DNA of 64,000 nucleotides from Fervidobacterium changbaicum (GCF_004117075.1 NZ_CP026721.1:372001-436000), one strand, 5' to 3'; shown: positions 44,399-53,391, counted from the first letter of the stretch. Notes: a model not told the origin generated them from the letters alone. A program made the numbers and translations.

Positions 44399-46538
44399 GT
44401 CTGTTAAGAAAAATATAAAAAAGATTCTGCTCAGGTCAATAGTAATAGCTCTGATAGTTATTGTAATGGTGTGGTTAGTGAATTCTGGATCATCTGAAGT
44501 TACGGTTCAGAAGATAGAGAGTTTTTCAGAAAGCAGTTATGCATTCTTTTATCCAAACTATCATACCTATTTGGAGAATCAGTATTTGACTCTCATGTTC
44601 GATACGAAAACTCTGCAGTTCCGAGTCGTTGATAAAAGAAACAATGCACTCTGGAAATCAATTTTGGAAGAAGAAGACAAAGATTTGAACCAAACGTGGA
44701 ATGCGTTTTTCAATACACCTTTCACAGTCGAGTTCTACGATTCAACAGGCAACATCAAAAGAGTGTACTCTACAAGAGATGCTAAAATCATTCTCAAGAA
44801 GACTTCGTCAGATACGTTGAAGGCATCTGTTATGTTCGAAAATATAGGAGCATCATTTGATGTCTCGTATCAGTTGTTAAAAGATTCAATTCGGTTGAGA
44901 ATAGAAAACATAAAGGAAGGAAAGTATAAGTTAACAGGCATCTTTGCTTATCCTTATTTCGGTGGGACTTACGGTACAGTCAATGGAAGTTTTATTTTGG
45001 CTGATGGTGTCGGGGCAGGTATAGATCTGTCAAAAAGAACAGTTGCAACAGCCCCATTTAAAGCCCGAATATACGGGCAAGATATAGGGTTCAGGGAAGT
45101 ACTCCCGTATTCTTACTTCAAAAACGTAAAAGAACCGGAAAATTATGCATTGCCATTGTATGGAATCATATATTCCCAAAGTTTGCAAAATTCGGAAACC
45201 TCCGCAGGAAATAGTAGTGGTTTGCTTGCATTCATCGAAGATGGAGACATGTACGCTGAGATTAACGCTTTCAAAGCGGGTATTGTTACTGAGCACAATT
45301 GGATAACAGCGAGAACTGTTTTAAGAGATCTCCATAAGAAGCTCTTAAATAAGGCGGGGGAAGGTATAACAGTTCCGCAGGAAGAATTAAATACAACGAG
45401 GTATAGTATTAGATATTTCTTTGTTCCAAACGCCAATGAATTTTCATTATTCCAACGATTTGTTGATGAGTACTCAACAGAAAGAGTTGTGACGAATGAT
45501 TATACCTTCAAATTCGATATTCTAATGGCAGAAGCGAAAAAGTCTACATTTGGTTTCTCGCTTGTTAAGATGACCGATGGCGAAGAATTGCTGAAGATGA
45601 AAAACATTTTGAAACAATCTATACCTAACTCTCTATTCGTAGTTGTAGGATACACTAAAGGAGGTTTGGCTCTTAGTTCTCCAAAGCACCTCCCAGTTGA
45701 AAAACGCATCCTTGGTAAAACCCAACTGTCTTCGGAAGATTACTTCTATGTGAATTATATTCTTTCACCAAAAGAATCCAAGTCGCTTAGTAAAACCAAC
45801 ATTGCATTGAACAGGCTTGAACAACTTATGGAATTTGAAGGAAGATATGTTTTATCACCGGAGTTTGTAAAATCGTTCGTCGCTAAGGAGGAATTAGCAT
45901 TTGAAAAGCTTGGAATTAAAAGATTTGCGCTTGCTTCGGTTGGAAATTTGGCGTTTTCAACCGAGAATATGACGAGGGCCCAAGTGATTGATATATTGTT
46001 GGAAGCCTTTAAGAATCTTGAAAAGCCCGTTGTTTACGGAGCAAACTGGTATGCTGTTAAACTTGCTGGTGCTTTGTCGGATATCCCACTGACGAACTCG
46101 GGTTATGAAATCGAGGACAGAATTGCGCCAGTTGTACCTTACGTGCTTAGGCAGTTCCTACCAGTTTTCTCAGAACCAGTTAATCTTTCTTCGGATTACA
46201 GCAGGGACCTTTTAGCTTGCATTGAATACGGCGTGTTTCCTTCATTTTATTTAACTTGGGATAGTTCAGAAAAACTTATAGAGACACATTCCAAAGACTT
46301 GGTATCAACAAAGTTTGAAGATTGGCTTCCAAAGATATTGGATGCAAAAGGATTGTTTGATAACGCAACTTTGTTCTTAAAATCCAGATTAATTGCTCGG
46401 CAGCAAATTGGGCAGGATGTTTTTCTCAACACGTACGAAAATGGTACAAAGGTGGCGTTTAATTACAGTGAAAAACCTTTCAATTTCAACAATGTCGTTA
46501 TTCAACCTATGAGCTTTGCGGTAATTCAAGAGAGGTGA
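44382..46538 (+). CDS. DUF5696-like membrane-anchored protein
   Basis: 718 residues. One N-terminal membrane segment (SIVIALIVIVMVWLVNSG), then an extracytoplasmic part resembling DUF5696: a beta-sandwich start (LENQYLTLMFDTKTLQFRV) and a long region with barrel-like strands (KPVVYGANWYAVKLA, ACIEYGVFPSFYLTWD). It may be a divergent glycosidase-like barrel, but no catalytic pair can be named. GTG 44382, GAGGAG 10 nt upstream. Its TGA stop is the left flank of the IscB element; the last bases AGAGGTGA were probably the ribosome binding site of the next permease gene. Confidence 0.72.
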   Translation: MLRLSESVKKNIKKILLRSIVIALIVIVMVWLVNSGSSEVTVQKIESFSESSYAFFYPNYHTYLENQYLTLMFDTKTLQFRVVDKRNNALWKSILEEEDKDLNQTWNAFFNTPFTVEFYDSTGNIKRVYSTRDAKIILKKTSSDTLKASVMFENIGASFDVSYQLLKDSIRLRIENIKEGKYKLTGIFAYPYFGGTYGTVNGSFILADGVGAGIDLSKRTVATAPFKARIYGQDIGFREVLPYSYFKNVKEPENYALPLYGIIYSQSLQNSETSAGNSSGLLAFIEDGDMYAEINAFKAGIVTEHNWITARTVLRDLHKKLLNKAGEGITVPQEELNTTRYSIRYFFVPNANEFSLFQRFVDEYSTERVVTNDYTFKFDILMAEAKKSTFGFSLVKMTDGEELLKMKNILKQSIPNSLFVVVGYTKGGLALSSPKHLPVEKRILGKTQLSSEDYFYVNYILSPKESKSLSKTNIALNRLEQLMEFEGRYVLSPEFVKSFVAKEELAFEKLGIKRFALASVGNLAFSTENMTRAQVIDILLEAFKNLEKPVVYGANWYAVKLAGALSDIPLTNSGYEIEDRIAPVVPYVLRQFLPVFSEPVNLSSDYSRDLLACIEYGVFPSFYLTWDSSEKLIETHSKDLVSTKFEDWLPKILDAKGLFDNATLFLKSRLIARQQIGQDVFLNTYENGTKVAFNYSEKPFNFNNVVIQPMSFAVIQER

Positions 46539-46768
46539 CTTTGGTCAACCACCCACCACTGAAGTGGCGGGCTTGGAAAAAGCCCTGGTTGACTACCCTC
46601 AGCCTTTCGGCTACGTTAGGCTGGTCACGGCACCATGGAATGCTGCTCAAGTTCCATGCCCTGCCGTCTGCCACTAAACAGTCCTAATGGGTAGGGACAG
46701 TGTGGCAGACACGACAAGCCAGCCTAACTTTGGGGATGAGCACCTAACTCCGATAGGAGGCTTACCGC
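46539..46768 (+). ncRNA. Omega RNA (HEARO RNA) of the IscB element
   Basis: 230-nt non-coding region directly before iscB with dense, nested pairing: GTCAACCA (46544-46551) with TGGTTGAC (46586-46593); a GGGCTT/AAGCCC hairpin; a 10-bp closing stem GTTAGGCTGG (46615-46624) with CCAGCCTAAC (46719-46728). Inside that lie CATGGAA/TTCCATG (46634/46652) and GTCTGCCAC/GTGGCAGAC (46666/46702). In IscB systems the guide is the 5' end of this RNA and is copied from the left flank, here about 46523-46538. Confidence 0.85.
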
Positions 46769-48139
46769 ATGGTATTCGTGATTTCAAAAGATGGAAAACC
46801 GCTCATGCCAACCAAAAGACATGGAAAGGTTAGAAGGCTCTTGAAACAAGGACTGGCGAAGGTAGTGAACAGAGAACCATTTACCATTCAGCTTTTGTAC
46901 GAAACAACAAACTACACACAACCTGTTACTGTTGGAATAGACATAGGCTCTAAGGTTGTTGGTGTATGTGCTGTTACAGACAAAGAGGAAATGTTCTCTG
47001 CTGAAATCCAGCTCAGGCAAGACATCAGTAAATTATTGCTTGAGCGCAGGCAGCATAGAAGGTTCAGAAGATACAGAAAAACAAGATATCGCAAACCCAG
47101 ATTTCTAAACAGACGAAAGGAAGATGGTTGGTTGCCTCCAAGTTTGCAGTGGAAGGTAGATGCGCACGTCAGGATAGTAAACAAGCTCAGCAAAATAATA
47201 CCGATAACAAAAGTCGTTGTGGAAGTTGCACCATTTGATATTCAGAAAGTACTAAATCCAGACATAGAAGGAGAAGATTACCAAAACGGTCCGCAGAAAG
47301 GATTTAGCGATGTAAGAGATTACTGCCTTTGGAGAGCTGGATACAAATCTGAGCTATCTGGAAAAACTGGCATATTGGAAGTCCACCATATCATTCCAAG
47401 AAGCAAAGGTGGTACAGATGCACCGAGCAATTTAATAGTGCTAACAACACAAGAACACAAGATGTTGCACGAAGGCAAGATAAAGATACCTAAATCAAGA
47501 TTAGAGCAAATAAAGGTGTTTAAGGACGCGGCTCACGTTTCAACGATTGAACAGCACATAGTTAACAGGCTGAAGCAAAACTACCATGTCGAAATCACGT
47601 ATGGTAGTATTACAAAAGAAAGACGGGACATGTATGGACTTGAGAAGTCGCACAGAGATGATGCATTTGTGATAGCTGGTGGGAATATTCAAGAAAGGGC
47701 AAGCGAATGGTATTTTGGTAAATTCTTCAGGCGACAAAACAGGTCACTACACAAAGCCAATCCGATTAAGGGTGGAAGAAGACCGATTAACACGGTTAAG
47801 CAAGTAAATGGATTCATAAGGTTTGATAAAGTTGAGTGTGAAGGTGAGATAGCGATAATAACAGGTTTAAGAAGCAGCGGATATTTTTCGATAAGTAGTC
47901 TTAGTGGAGAAAAGATAAGTGACAGTGTAAAGTATACAAAATTAAGGCTAATTGAGAGAGCTAAAACGTTGATGTTCGAAAGGAGGGAAAGGGCTACTTG
48001 TTCATGGCTAAAGCCACGTGTATCCGTAGCCCGGTTTCATGAAATTAAAACTGCGCACTCGAGAAGCTTTAAAAGGTCTACTATTTGTTTCACCATGGAT
48101 AATTGGTTTTCTTATTTTTACGCTTATACCGCTCATTAG
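46769..48139 (+). CDS. iscB: IscB RNA-guided nuclease
   Basis: 456-residue IscB, ancestor group of Cas9. PLMP domain (KPLMPTKRHGKVRRLL); RuvC-I D58 in GIDIGSK; Arg-rich bridge helix about 93-111; RuvC-II E152 in VVVEVAP; HNH about 183-240 with H206/H207, N221 and H230/H234; RuvC-III H295 and D298 in SHRDDAF; then the C-terminal RNA/TAM-contacting part. All catalytic positions are kept. The usual zinc Cys pairs of the HNH are replaced (KSELS and LTTQEH). The frame runs past the right-end stem and about 100 bp into the permease gene, so the last 35 or so residues are host-derived. SD ATAGGAGG. Confidence 0.93.
   Translation: MVFVISKDGKPLMPTKRHGKVRRLLKQGLAKVVNREPFTIQLLYETTNYTQPVTVGIDIGSKVVGVCAVTDKEEMFSAEIQLRQDISKLLLERRQHRRFRRYRKTRYRKPRFLNRRKEDGWLPPSLQWKVDAHVRIVNKLSKIIPITKVVVEVAPFDIQKVLNPDIEGEDYQNGPQKGFSDVRDYCLWRAGYKSELSGKTGILEVHHIIPRSKGGTDAPSNLIVLTTQEHKMLHEGKIKIPKSRLEQIKVFKDAAHVSTIEQHIVNRLKQNYHVEITYGSITKERRDMYGLEKSHRDDAFVIAGGNIQERASEWYFGKFFRRQNRSLHKANPIKGGRRPINTVKQVNGFIRFDKVECEGEIAIITGLRSSGYFSISSLSGEKISDSVKYTKLRLIERAKTLMFERRERATCSWLKPRVSVARFHEIKTAHSRSFKRSTICFTMDNWFSYFYAYTAH
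47991..48032 (+). repeat. Right-end stem-loop of the IscB element
   Basis: Outer stem GGGCTAC / GTAGCCC (7 bp) encloses an inner TGGC-TAAA-GCCA hairpin (48005-48016). A subterminal palindrome at this place is what IS200/IS605-type single-strand transposases recognise. It ends 6 bp before the permease ATG. Confidence 0.75.
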
Positions 48140-48905
48140 AACATTCTTTTATAGCCTCAATGAAGTAAAAGTAACAGCGGAAGGTGTACGAACATTCTTC
48201 ATAGGCCTCAAAAATTTTAAGGATGCTTTGCTCTCGGATGTTGACTATCCTCAGATGCTTATTGACTACTTCCTGCAGATGATAGTTTTTGTACCCATAA
48301 TAGTTTCATTTGCAATGATCATGTCTCTATTGTTAAACATCGAACTAAAAGGCAGAAGTTTGTTCCGCACGATTTACTTCCTGCCAGTGGTTATCGCTAG
48401 TGGGCCTGTTTTTGAAAAGCTCATGAGCAAAGGAGCAATGACATTTTCCGGCTTGGCTAATCTCGGATTTGTGAAAATGCTGCAAACAAATCTGCCACCT
48501 GTCTTTTCAAGGGTCCTGGCAATGTTTATCTCAGGTTTCATAATGATTCTCTGGTACTCAGGAGTACAAATCCTTGTATACCTTGCCGGTTTGCAGAAGA
48601 TAGATAAGAGTATGTACGAAGCTGCAAAGATAGACGGTGCCTCAAGATGGCAGATTCTGTGGAAGATCACAATGCCCGTCTTAGCACCACTTACTTTTGT
48701 TAATACGGTCTATACCATTGTGACGCTTTCGACATTTGCAACCAGTCCTATAATCAAAAAGATACTTGTCGATATGTACAGACCAGAAAGGGGATTAGGT
48801 TACGCTTCGGCACTTGCCTGGATATACTTTTTGTCTATTTTGGCCGTTATAGGAATATTCTCTTTGATTTCAGCAATTTACAGAAGGAAGGTAAAGGTAG
48901 TATGA
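48039..48905 (+). CDS. Sugar ABC transporter permease (MalF type), second pair
   Basis: 288-residue permease with six membrane segments and EAA loop YEAAKIDGASRWQILWKITMPVLAP. The start ATG is only 6 bp after the IscB right-end stem and has no ribosome binding site of its own now; before the insertion AGAGGTGA of the upstream gene would have sat a few bases before it. Its first 100 bp are also read in another frame by iscB. Expression may therefore be reduced although the coding sequence is intact. It overlaps its MalG-type partner by 4 bp. Confidence 0.9.
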   Translation: MKLKLRTREALKGLLFVSPWIIGFLIFTLIPLIRTFFYSLNEVKVTAEGVRTFFIGLKNFKDALLSDVDYPQMLIDYFLQMIVFVPIIVSFAMIMSLLLNIELKGRSLFRTIYFLPVVIASGPVFEKLMSKGAMTFSGLANLGFVKMLQTNLPPVFSRVLAMFISGFIMILWYSGVQILVYLAGLQKIDKSMYEAAKIDGASRWQILWKITMPVLAPLTFVNTVYTIVTLSTFATSPIIKKILVDMYRPERGLGYASALAWIYFLSILAVIGIFSLISAIYRRKVKVV

Positions 48906-49855
48906 AAGGTATCGTGTCGAAAAAGGGAGAACAAATAATTCCAAAACAGATCAGCTTTTATTCTATTGAGAAAAGAACAAAGAGAGCAGTTGAAATAGCA
49001 AGTGTCTATTTTCTGTTGCTCCTTGTTGGCTTTGTTTTTGTCTATCCTATAATATACATGGTTTCGTATAGTCTCATGGATACATCTGACTTGGTAAATC
49101 CACTTGTAAAGTGGATTCCGACAAAACTCTATACTGGGAATTACAAAGATGCAGTAAAGGTTCTTGATTACGCCAAGACGTTAACTCAAACAATCATTAT
49201 TTCAACTATACCTGCGCTTTTGCAAACTATTTCGGCATCTGTTGTTGGATACGGATTTTCACGCTTTAATTTTCCGGGTAAAAATATAATGTTTGCTGCT
49301 GCCGTTGCTACGTTCATATTACCACCACAGGTTACCATGATCCCACAGTTCTTGATGTTCAAAGACCTTAATCTTTTGGGCACTTTGTGGTCACTCATAT
49401 TGCCAGCTACTTTTACTCAAGGTATACGAAGTGCTATTTTCATCATAATCTTTTATCAGTTCTTCAATATGTTCCCTAAGTCTTTGGAGGAAGCAGCAAA
49501 GATTGATGGCGCATCGACATTGACGATCTTTTATAGAATAGTAGCTCCTTCTGCATTACCCGCGTATCTGATATCGTTTTTGTTCTCCTTGGTTTGGTAT
49601 TGGAATGACACAGTAATCACTGCGCTCTATCTGGGTGAAAAGTGGACAACCTTACCTTTGCAACTTCAGAGATTTGAGGACATGTTCAGAAGAGTGTATC
49701 AATCAATTCCTGGTGTGACAACAGGTAGGACGCTTAATGAAGCCATCGTAATGGCTGGTACACTTCTAACAATATTACCTCTCCTTTTGATTTATTTCTT
49801 CGCACAAGACTGGTTTGTGGAAAGTATTGATAGGACCGGAATTACGGGTGAATAA
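48902..49855 (+). CDS. Sugar ABC transporter permease (MalG type), second pair
   Basis: 317-residue permease, longer than usual by a 35-residue charged N-terminal tail. Six membrane segments, EAA loop SLEEAAKIDGASTLTIFYRI. The start overlaps the stop of the MalF-type gene (ATGA), so its translation depends on that gene and may also suffer from the IscB insertion. Second pair of the twin-permease system. Confidence 0.92.
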   Translation: MKGIVSKKGEQIIPKQISFYSIEKRTKRAVEIASVYFLLLLVGFVFVYPIIYMVSYSLMDTSDLVNPLVKWIPTKLYTGNYKDAVKVLDYAKTLTQTIIISTIPALLQTISASVVGYGFSRFNFPGKNIMFAAAVATFILPPQVTMIPQFLMFKDLNLLGTLWSLILPATFTQGIRSAIFIIIFYQFFNMFPKSLEEAAKIDGASTLTIFYRIVAPSALPAYLISFLFSLVWYWNDTVITALYLGEKWTTLPLQLQRFEDMFRRVYQSIPGVTTGRTLNEAIVMAGTLLTILPLLLIYFFAQDWFVESIDRTGITGE

Positions 49856-49898
49856 ACTAAGTTAGGTTTAACAATAAACCACAAAGGAGATGATAACT

Positions 49899-52043
49899 GT
49901 GGAATTCGATATTGAAAGAATTCTCTCTGAAATGACTGTTGAAGAGAAGATCAACTTTGTCGTTGGTGTTGGTGTCCTTGGTGCATTTGGAAATCCAAAT
50001 CCAAAAGTTAGTGGAGCTGCCGGTGAAACACGCACTATCGAAAGACTTGGCGTTCCAAAAGCAGTACTTGCCGATGGCCCTGCAGGACTTAGAATCGATC
50101 CAGAACGCGAAAACGATGAGAATAAATACCATGCTACAGCATTTCCGATAGAGACCATGCTTGCTTCCACTTGGAACAGACAAATTCTAAGAAAAGTCGG
50201 AGAAGCAATGGGAGAAGAAGTAAGAGAATACGGTGTCGATATATTGCTTGCACCTGCCATAAACATCCACAGAAATCCACTGTGTGGCAGGAACTTCGAA
50301 TACTACTCTGAGGATCCATTACTAACAGGTGAAATGGCTGCGAGCTTCGTCGAAGGTGTTCAATCCCAAGGCGTTGGTGCTTGTTTGAAACATTTTGTTG
50401 CCAACGAACAGGAAACCAATCGTATGAGTGTTGATACGATAGTTTCAGAACGAGCTTTGCGTGAGATTTATCTAAAACCGTTCGAGATAGCCATCAAGAA
50501 AGCAAAACCTTGGACTGTGATGAGCTCGTACAACAAGCTGAATGGTAAGTATACATCGCAAAACAAGTGGTTATTGAAAGACGTGCTTCGTGATGAATGG
50601 GGATTTGAAGGATTTGTGATGACGGACTGGTTTGCTGGTGATAATGCGGCAGAACAGATAAAATCATGGAACGATTTATTGATGCCGGGGAACACATATC
50701 AGATATTCAAGAACAGAAGGCCGGAGATAGAGGAGATAAAGGGAGCGTACGAACGAGGAGAAATAACGGAAGAGATGTTAAATGAAAGAGTGAGGACGAT
50801 ATTGAAGGTGCTTGTCAAAACGCCATCGTTCAGAGGTTATAAGTACAGCAACGAGCCGAACTTAGAAGAACATGCTCAGGTAGCGTACGAAGCAGGTTGC
50901 GAAGGTGTTGTGCTACTGAAAAACAACGGGGCGTTACCCATAAAACCAGAAACAAGAGTTGCACTTTTTGGCACAGGTCAGGTAGAGACGATAAAAGGAG
51001 GAACTGGTAGTGGAGATACGCACCCAAGGTACACGATTAATTTCTTAGACGGGCTATTTGAGAGAGGAATAAAGGTTGATAAAGAATTGGAAGAGTTCTA
51101 TAGAAAGAAAGTTGCGGAACTCAGAGCTACAGACTATGCAATCACCAAAGGTCAGTGGGGGGAGGACATCGTTCCAAAACTTCCACAGGATTTGTTCACT
51201 GATGAGGAGATTGTGAACTATGCTTACAGAAACGATGTCGGAGTTTTTATAATAACACGAATCTCAGGTGAAGGGGCTGATAGGAGACTTGAGAAGGGTG
51301 ATTTTTACTTGACAGATGATGAATATCGCATTTTGGTAAAACTTTCAGAAGCTTTCAGGAAACAGGGAAAAAAGTTGGTTGTTGTACTTAACGTAGGCGC
51401 ACCTATAGAGATTGAAAGTTGGAAGGATATGTGTGATGCGATTTTATTGATATGGCAGCCAGGACAGGAGGCTGGGAGAATCTTTGCGGATGTGATAAGT
51501 GGGAAGGTTAATCCTTCCGGCAAGCTGCCAACAACGTTCCCGAAACGATACGAAGATGTTCCGTCAAGATCGTTCCCAGGAGAACCGAAAGACAACCCTG
51601 AAGTTGTCGTCTACGATGAAGATATCTACGTGGGCTACAGGTATTACGATACATTCAGAGTAGAACCTGCTTTTGAGTTTGGATTTGGGTTATCGTACAC
51701 GACATTTGAATATTCGAACTTGAAAATATACAGAGACGATGGAGATATCGTTGTGAGGTTTGAGGTGACCAACACTGGTGAGGTTGCTGGGAAAGAAGTT
51801 GCACAGGTGTACGTGAGAGCGCCGAGAGGGAAGATAGACAAACCATACCAAGAGCTCAAAGGTTTTGACAAGACGAAGTTGCTTGGGCCAGGTGAAAAGC
51901 AAAAGATAGAAATCAGAATTCCGGTCTCAAGTCTTGCAAGCTTCGATGGTCGATGCTGGGTAATTGAGAAAGGTGAATATGAAATCAGAGTAGGTGCTTC
52001 ATCAAGGGATATCAGATTAAGAAGAAAATACTTGCTGGATTGA
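49899..52043 (+). CDS. GH3 beta-glucosidase
   Basis: About 714-residue GH3 enzyme, cytosolic, close in length to Thermotoga Bgl3B (721). N-terminal barrel with LADGPAGLRI, KHFVANEQE and the nucleophile Asp in FVMTDWFAGDNA; alpha/beta sandwich with GEGADR and WQPGQEAG; C-terminal fibronectin-III-like domain (FEFGFGLSYTTFEYSNLKI). GTG 49899 is favoured, because AAAGGAG at 49881-49887 is too close to ATG 49890. It would take glucose off oligosaccharides made by the GH144 proteins; GH3 is also the beta-glucosidase family in known beta-1,2-glucan loci. Confidence 0.92.
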   Translation: MEFDIERILSEMTVEEKINFVVGVGVLGAFGNPNPKVSGAAGETRTIERLGVPKAVLADGPAGLRIDPERENDENKYHATAFPIETMLASTWNRQILRKVGEAMGEEVREYGVDILLAPAINIHRNPLCGRNFEYYSEDPLLTGEMAASFVEGVQSQGVGACLKHFVANEQETNRMSVDTIVSERALREIYLKPFEIAIKKAKPWTVMSSYNKLNGKYTSQNKWLLKDVLRDEWGFEGFVMTDWFAGDNAAEQIKSWNDLLMPGNTYQIFKNRRPEIEEIKGAYERGEITEEMLNERVRTILKVLVKTPSFRGYKYSNEPNLEEHAQVAYEAGCEGVVLLKNNGALPIKPETRVALFGTGQVETIKGGTGSGDTHPRYTINFLDGLFERGIKVDKELEEFYRKKVAELRATDYAITKGQWGEDIVPKLPQDLFTDEEIVNYAYRNDVGVFIITRISGEGADRRLEKGDFYLTDDEYRILVKLSEAFRKQGKKLVVVLNVGAPIEIESWKDMCDAILLIWQPGQEAGRIFADVISGKVNPSGKLPTTFPKRYEDVPSRSFPGEPKDNPEVVVYDEDIYVGYRYYDTFRVEPAFEFGFGLSYTTFEYSNLKIYRDDGDIVVRFEVTNTGEVAGKEVAQVYVRAPRGKIDKPYQELKGFDKTKLLGPGEKQKIEIRIPVSSLASFDGRCWVIEKGEYEIRVGASSRDIRLRRKYLLD

Positions 52044-52093
52044 GGGAATAAAAGTTTCAAAAATACGAATTGTAAATTTAGGAAGGTGATAGC

Positions 52094-53353
52094 ATGTTAA
52101 AAAGACTATCTTTTTCTATACTGTTATTACTTTTCACTATAACGCTTGCCACCAATCAACTGACCGATAATCTTCTGAAAGAATACAAAGGTTCCTTCTT
52201 ATACTTTTGGGAGCAAGCAAATACAAATAAGGATAGCCTGGGATACGGATTAATTCGAGATAGGTACCCAGGCAGCCCAGGGATAGCCAGCATAGCTTCC
52301 ACTGGCTTCGGTCTTACAGCAATAGTAATAGGTGTGGAAGAAGGTTGGATAACAAAAGAAGAAGGATTGCAGAGGGTTTTGGGGACTCTGAATACACTTC
52401 TAAAGCTTGATAATTTCCATGGTTTTTTCTACCATTTTCTGGATATCAACACTGGAAAACGGGCCTGGAATAGTGAAGTTTCAACAATCGATACAGGGAT
52501 ATTGATGTGCGGTGTTCTGACAGCTGGAAAATATTTCGGCGGTCAGGCTTGGGAAAAAGCTAAACAACTTTACGAAAGGATAAATTGGAACAAAATGATC
52601 CATCCAACGAAGAATTACTTCTTCATGGCATATACTCCAGAGAGAGGTTTTGAAGGTTATTGGGATTTCTATGCTGAACAGCTCATGCTATATATACTGG
52701 GAGCAGGTACACCGGTAGAAAAGTACCGTATTGACCAGAATGTATACTACGCATTTAGAAGAAGCTACGGTAGCTACAAAGGTGAGAACTTTATTCATTC
52801 ATGGTTTGGTTCGCTATTTACTTACCAGTATTCTCATGCATGGATAGATTTCCGTAATTGGTATGACAAATTCGGTGTCAACTGGTTCCAAAATTCCGTG
52901 GCGGCCAGTCTTGCCAATTACAACTTTTGCATGGATAATAAAGATAAGTTCAAAAGCTTTACCATAGGCTGGGGAATAACTGCTTGTGACACGCCGAAGG
53001 GTTACAACGGTTTATTAGGTGCACCACCATCTGGAAACAATAATACAGCACATCAAGTTGATGGCACGATAGCACCATCTGGAGCATTGGGTTCAATCGT
53101 TTTTACTCCCAAAGAATCGCTGTGGGCCCTTGAGAATTATTACAAGATGCCAAGCTTGGTAGGAAAATATGGTTTGAAGGATTCCTTTAACCTTGACTTG
53201 AATTGGTACGCTTCAGACTACATTGGTATTGACAAAGGCATAACATTGCTAATGATAGCAAATTACAAGAATGAACTTATTTGGAGAATCTTCATGGACA
53301 TCCCGTACATTCGAAACGGTCTGAACAACCTTGGGTTTGTTTATAAAAAATAG
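52094..53353 (+). CDS. Exported GH144-type endo-beta-1,2-glucanase
   Basis: 419 residues with Sec signal LSFSILLLLFTITLA, no lipobox. The mature protein matches the PF10091/GH144 (alpha/alpha)6 fold: FLYFWEQAN start, ASTGFGLTAIVIGVEEGWI, GYWDFYAEQLMLYILGAG, FGSLFTYQYSHAWIDFRNW, WGITACDTPKGYNG, DGTIAPSGALGSIVFTP, and DKGITLLMIANYKNELIWR. Characterised GH144 enzymes are endo-beta-1,2-glucanases. It would cut extracellular beta-1,2-glucan for uptake. The next gene is a paralogue without signal peptide. Confidence 0.88.
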   Translation: MLKRLSFSILLLLFTITLATNQLTDNLLKEYKGSFLYFWEQANTNKDSLGYGLIRDRYPGSPGIASIASTGFGLTAIVIGVEEGWITKEEGLQRVLGTLNTLLKLDNFHGFFYHFLDINTGKRAWNSEVSTIDTGILMCGVLTAGKYFGGQAWEKAKQLYERINWNKMIHPTKNYFFMAYTPERGFEGYWDFYAEQLMLYILGAGTPVEKYRIDQNVYYAFRRSYGSYKGENFIHSWFGSLFTYQYSHAWIDFRNWYDKFGVNWFQNSVAASLANYNFCMDNKDKFKSFTIGWGITACDTPKGYNGLLGAPPSGNNNTAHQVDGTIAPSGALGSIVFTPKESLWALENYYKMPSLVGKYGLKDSFNLDLNWYASDYIGIDKGITLLMIANYKNELIWRIFMDIPYIRNGLNNLGFVYKK

Positions 53354-53391
53354 TTGTAAAACTAATTTTGTTTACTGAGGAGCTGATAAGA

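Larger units (their letters stand above)
46539..48034 (+). mobile_element. IscB element (HEARO type, IS200/IS605-related), no TnpA
   Basis: Insertion between the DUF5696-like gene and a permease gene. The left end directly follows GTGA (46535-46538), the target reported for HEARO elements as I recall. It comprises a structured 230-nt RNA region, iscB, and a right-end stem GGGCTAC (47991-47997) / GTAGCCC (48026-48032). The right boundary, about 48032-48038, is inferred. No Y1 transposase lies in the window, so movement would need TnpA in trans. Confidence 0.85.

Noticed and set aside
46539-46768. The structured block before iscB as a group II intron or a CRISPR-like array
   Set aside because: There are no repeats with spacers and no intron domain V or reverse transcriptase; the pairing and the adjacent iscB fit a HEARO/omega RNA.
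46769-48139. The HNH/RuvC protein as a Cas9 or a TnpB
   Set aside because: It has the PLMP start and an HNH placed between RuvC-II and RuvC-III but no REC lobe, and at 456 residues it is IscB-sized; TnpB lacks an HNH domain.
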